Below, in pieces: positions 62,976-64,000 of a DNA stretch of 64,000 nt. The translations under genes and the position numbers were made by a program. Source of the DNA: Halomontanus rarus (GTDB taxonomy: Archaea; Halobacteriota; Halobacteria; Halobacteriales; Natrialbaceae); NCBI RefSeq assembly GCF_029338335.1, contig NZ_CP119797.1; one strand, written 5' to 3'. Each line of letters starts with the position of its first letter. The stretch's first letter is position 1. Below the pieces are notes generated by a model, which saw nothing but the letters and a program-made list of their open reading frames with translations, was not told the DNA's origin and did no database searches.

Positions 62976-64000
62976 ATGAGCGAGGACATCCCCGCGGTCA
63001 CGACGGAGACGCCGCCCGGACCCGACGGATTGCCGTTCGTCGGCACCCAACTCACGTTTCTGCGTGATCCCTACGGCTTCATGACACGGATGGCTCGAGA
63101 GTACGGCGACGTCGTCGCCTGGGAGAACCCCGACGGGATGGTCTACCAGTTGAACCATCCCGACCAGATCGAACACGTCCTCGTCCAGCACAACGAGAAC
63201 TACATCAAAGGCGAGAACTTCCAGCACGTGCTCGGACCCATGACCGGCAACGGCATCCTCAACAGCGAGGGAGCGGTCTGGCGCCGCAATAGGCACCTGA
63301 TCCAGCCGGCGTTTCACCCCGAGCGCATCCGGAACTACGCGACGATGATGACCGACTTCACCGAGGAGATGCTCGAGAAGTGGAACGACGGCGAGACGCG
63401 CTCCATCCACGACGACATGATGGGAGTGACCCTCCAGATCGTCGCCCGCGCGCTCTTCGGCGTCGACATTGACGACCAGATCAACACGGTCGGCGCGTCG
63501 CTCGAGACCTTCATGGAATCCACCGAACGGCTCTCGAACTTCGTGTTGCCGCCGAGTATCCCGACGCCATCGCGGCGACGAATAGCGAACGCGCGGGAGT
63601 CCCTCGACGAGGTCGTCTACCGGATGATCGAGGAGCGACGGACGAACCCGACGGAACACGACGTCATCTCGCGGCTGCTCGAGGTGACCGACGAGAACGG
63701 AAACTCGATGTCGACCGAGCAGATCCGCGACGAGGTCGTGACGCTGTTGCTGGCCGGCCACGAGACGACGGCGCTGTCGCTGACGCTCACGGCTTACCTC
63801 CTCGCGCAGTATCCCGACGTCGAGGAGCGACTCGTCGCGGAACTGGACGAGGTTCTGGGGGGCGACTCGCCGACGATGGAGGATCTGTCGGCGCTCACCT
63901 ACACTGAGCAGGTCGTCAAGGAGTCGATGCGACTGTACCCGCCGGTTCCCGGCATCGTCCGCGAACCCGTGAAGCCGGACATCGTCGGCGGTTACCGGAT
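62976..64000 (+). CDS. Cytochrome P450 (3' partial)
   Basis: The frame runs off the right edge after 341 residues. Visible parts: the Pro-rich N-terminus (TPPGPDGLPFVG), the C-helix WRRNRHLIQPAFHP, the oxygen-binding I-helix AGHETT (residues 260-265) and the K-helix ExxR pair E316/R319 (KESMRLYPP). The heme-Cys loop would lie beyond the window. The sequence resembles soluble haloarchaeal and bacterial CYP102/CYP110-type monooxygenases. There is no membrane anchor, so it is a cytosolic monooxygenase of unknown substrate. TTATAGAAC near 62935-62944 may be the promoter. Confidence 0.92.
   Translation, partial: MSEDIPAVTTETPPGPDGLPFVGTQLTFLRDPYGFMTRMAREYGDVVAWENPDGMVYQLNHPDQIEHVLVQHNENYIKGENFQHVLGPMTGNGILNSEGAVWRRNRHLIQPAFHPERIRNYATMMTDFTEEMLEKWNDGETRSIHDDMMGVTLQIVARALFGVDIDDQINTVGASLETFMESTERLSNFVLPPSIPTPSRRRIANARESLDEVVYRMIEERRTNPTEHDVISRLLEVTDENGNSMSTEQIRDEVVTLLLAGHETTALSLTLTAYLLAQYPDVEERLVAELDEVLGGDSPTMEDLSALTYTEQVVKESMRLYPPVPGIVREPVKPDIVGGYR

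Noticed and set aside
1..64000. Search for CRISPR arrays, tRNA, rRNA and intact insertion sequences
   Set aside because: No regularly spaced repeats, no tRNA cloverleaf or CCA-type gene, and no transposase were recognised by eye. A covariance-model scan would be needed to exclude small RNAs.

Overview
The window is haloarchaeal DNA. Coding GC is very high, the predicted proteins are strongly acidic (Asp/Glu rich), many exported proteins carry twin-arginine (Tat) signals with archaeal lipoboxes, and many genes have a TATA box about 25-30 nt before the start codon, as expected of leaderless transcripts. The inventory fits a neutrophilic or alkaliphilic member of the Natrialbales (Haloterrigena/Natrinema type). 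That lineage is inferred from general knowledge, not shown by a marker gene: I see no rRNA, tRNA, CRISPR array or intact insertion sequence.

Region A (1-32 kb) is a pectin/polygalacturonate utilisation island. Three exported PL1-type pectate lyases are present: a giant protein with three lyase domains, Fn3 linkers and a dockerin-like end that runs off the left edge (1-4396), a lipid-anchored lyase (24.5-26.8 kb) and a released lyase (27.0-29.1 kb). They would cut polygalacturonate outside the cell. A peptide-type ABC importer (15.3-22.2 kb: binding protein, two permeases, one fused double ATPase) would take up oligogalacturonides. A cytoplasmic GH28 polygalacturonase (22.9-24.5 kb) would release galacturonate. 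An oxidative route would follow: uronate dehydrogenase-like enzyme (8.9 kb), beta-propeller lactonase (10.8 kb), one or two enolase-superfamily acid-sugar dehydratases (7.6 and 13.9 kb) and a DapA-superfamily dehydratase/aldolase (6.5 kb). An IclR regulator (5.6 kb), a Gfo/Idh/MocA oxidoreductase, an SDR, a PPC/DUF296 protein, two small membrane proteins and an unrecognised 630-aa protein complete the set.

Region B (31-43 kb) holds an F420-dependent NADP reductase gene, then a translationally coupled peptide-type ABC operon that ends in a MATE exporter, then two tandem paralogous cysteine hydrolases of the isochorismatase fold.

Region C (43-57 kb) is mixed metabolism: a six-PAS histidine kinase, a Tat-lipoprotein gamma-glutamyltransferase, a BKACE enzyme overlapping a four-cysteine small protein, a two-module glyoxalase-fold dioxygenase, a MobA-like nucleotidyltransferase, an amidohydrolase deaminase, a third cysteine hydrolase overlapping a YqcI/YcgG protein, and an iron-ADH-fold protein that lacks most metal ligands.

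Region D (57-64 kb) starts with a lower-GC patch of small membrane and secreted proteins flanked by a degenerate direct repeat. It continues with a DUF7344-like protein, an AAC(3)-type acetyltransferase, an archaeal ATPase/DUF234 protein behind a perfect 29-bp palindrome, and a cytochrome P450 cut by the right edge.
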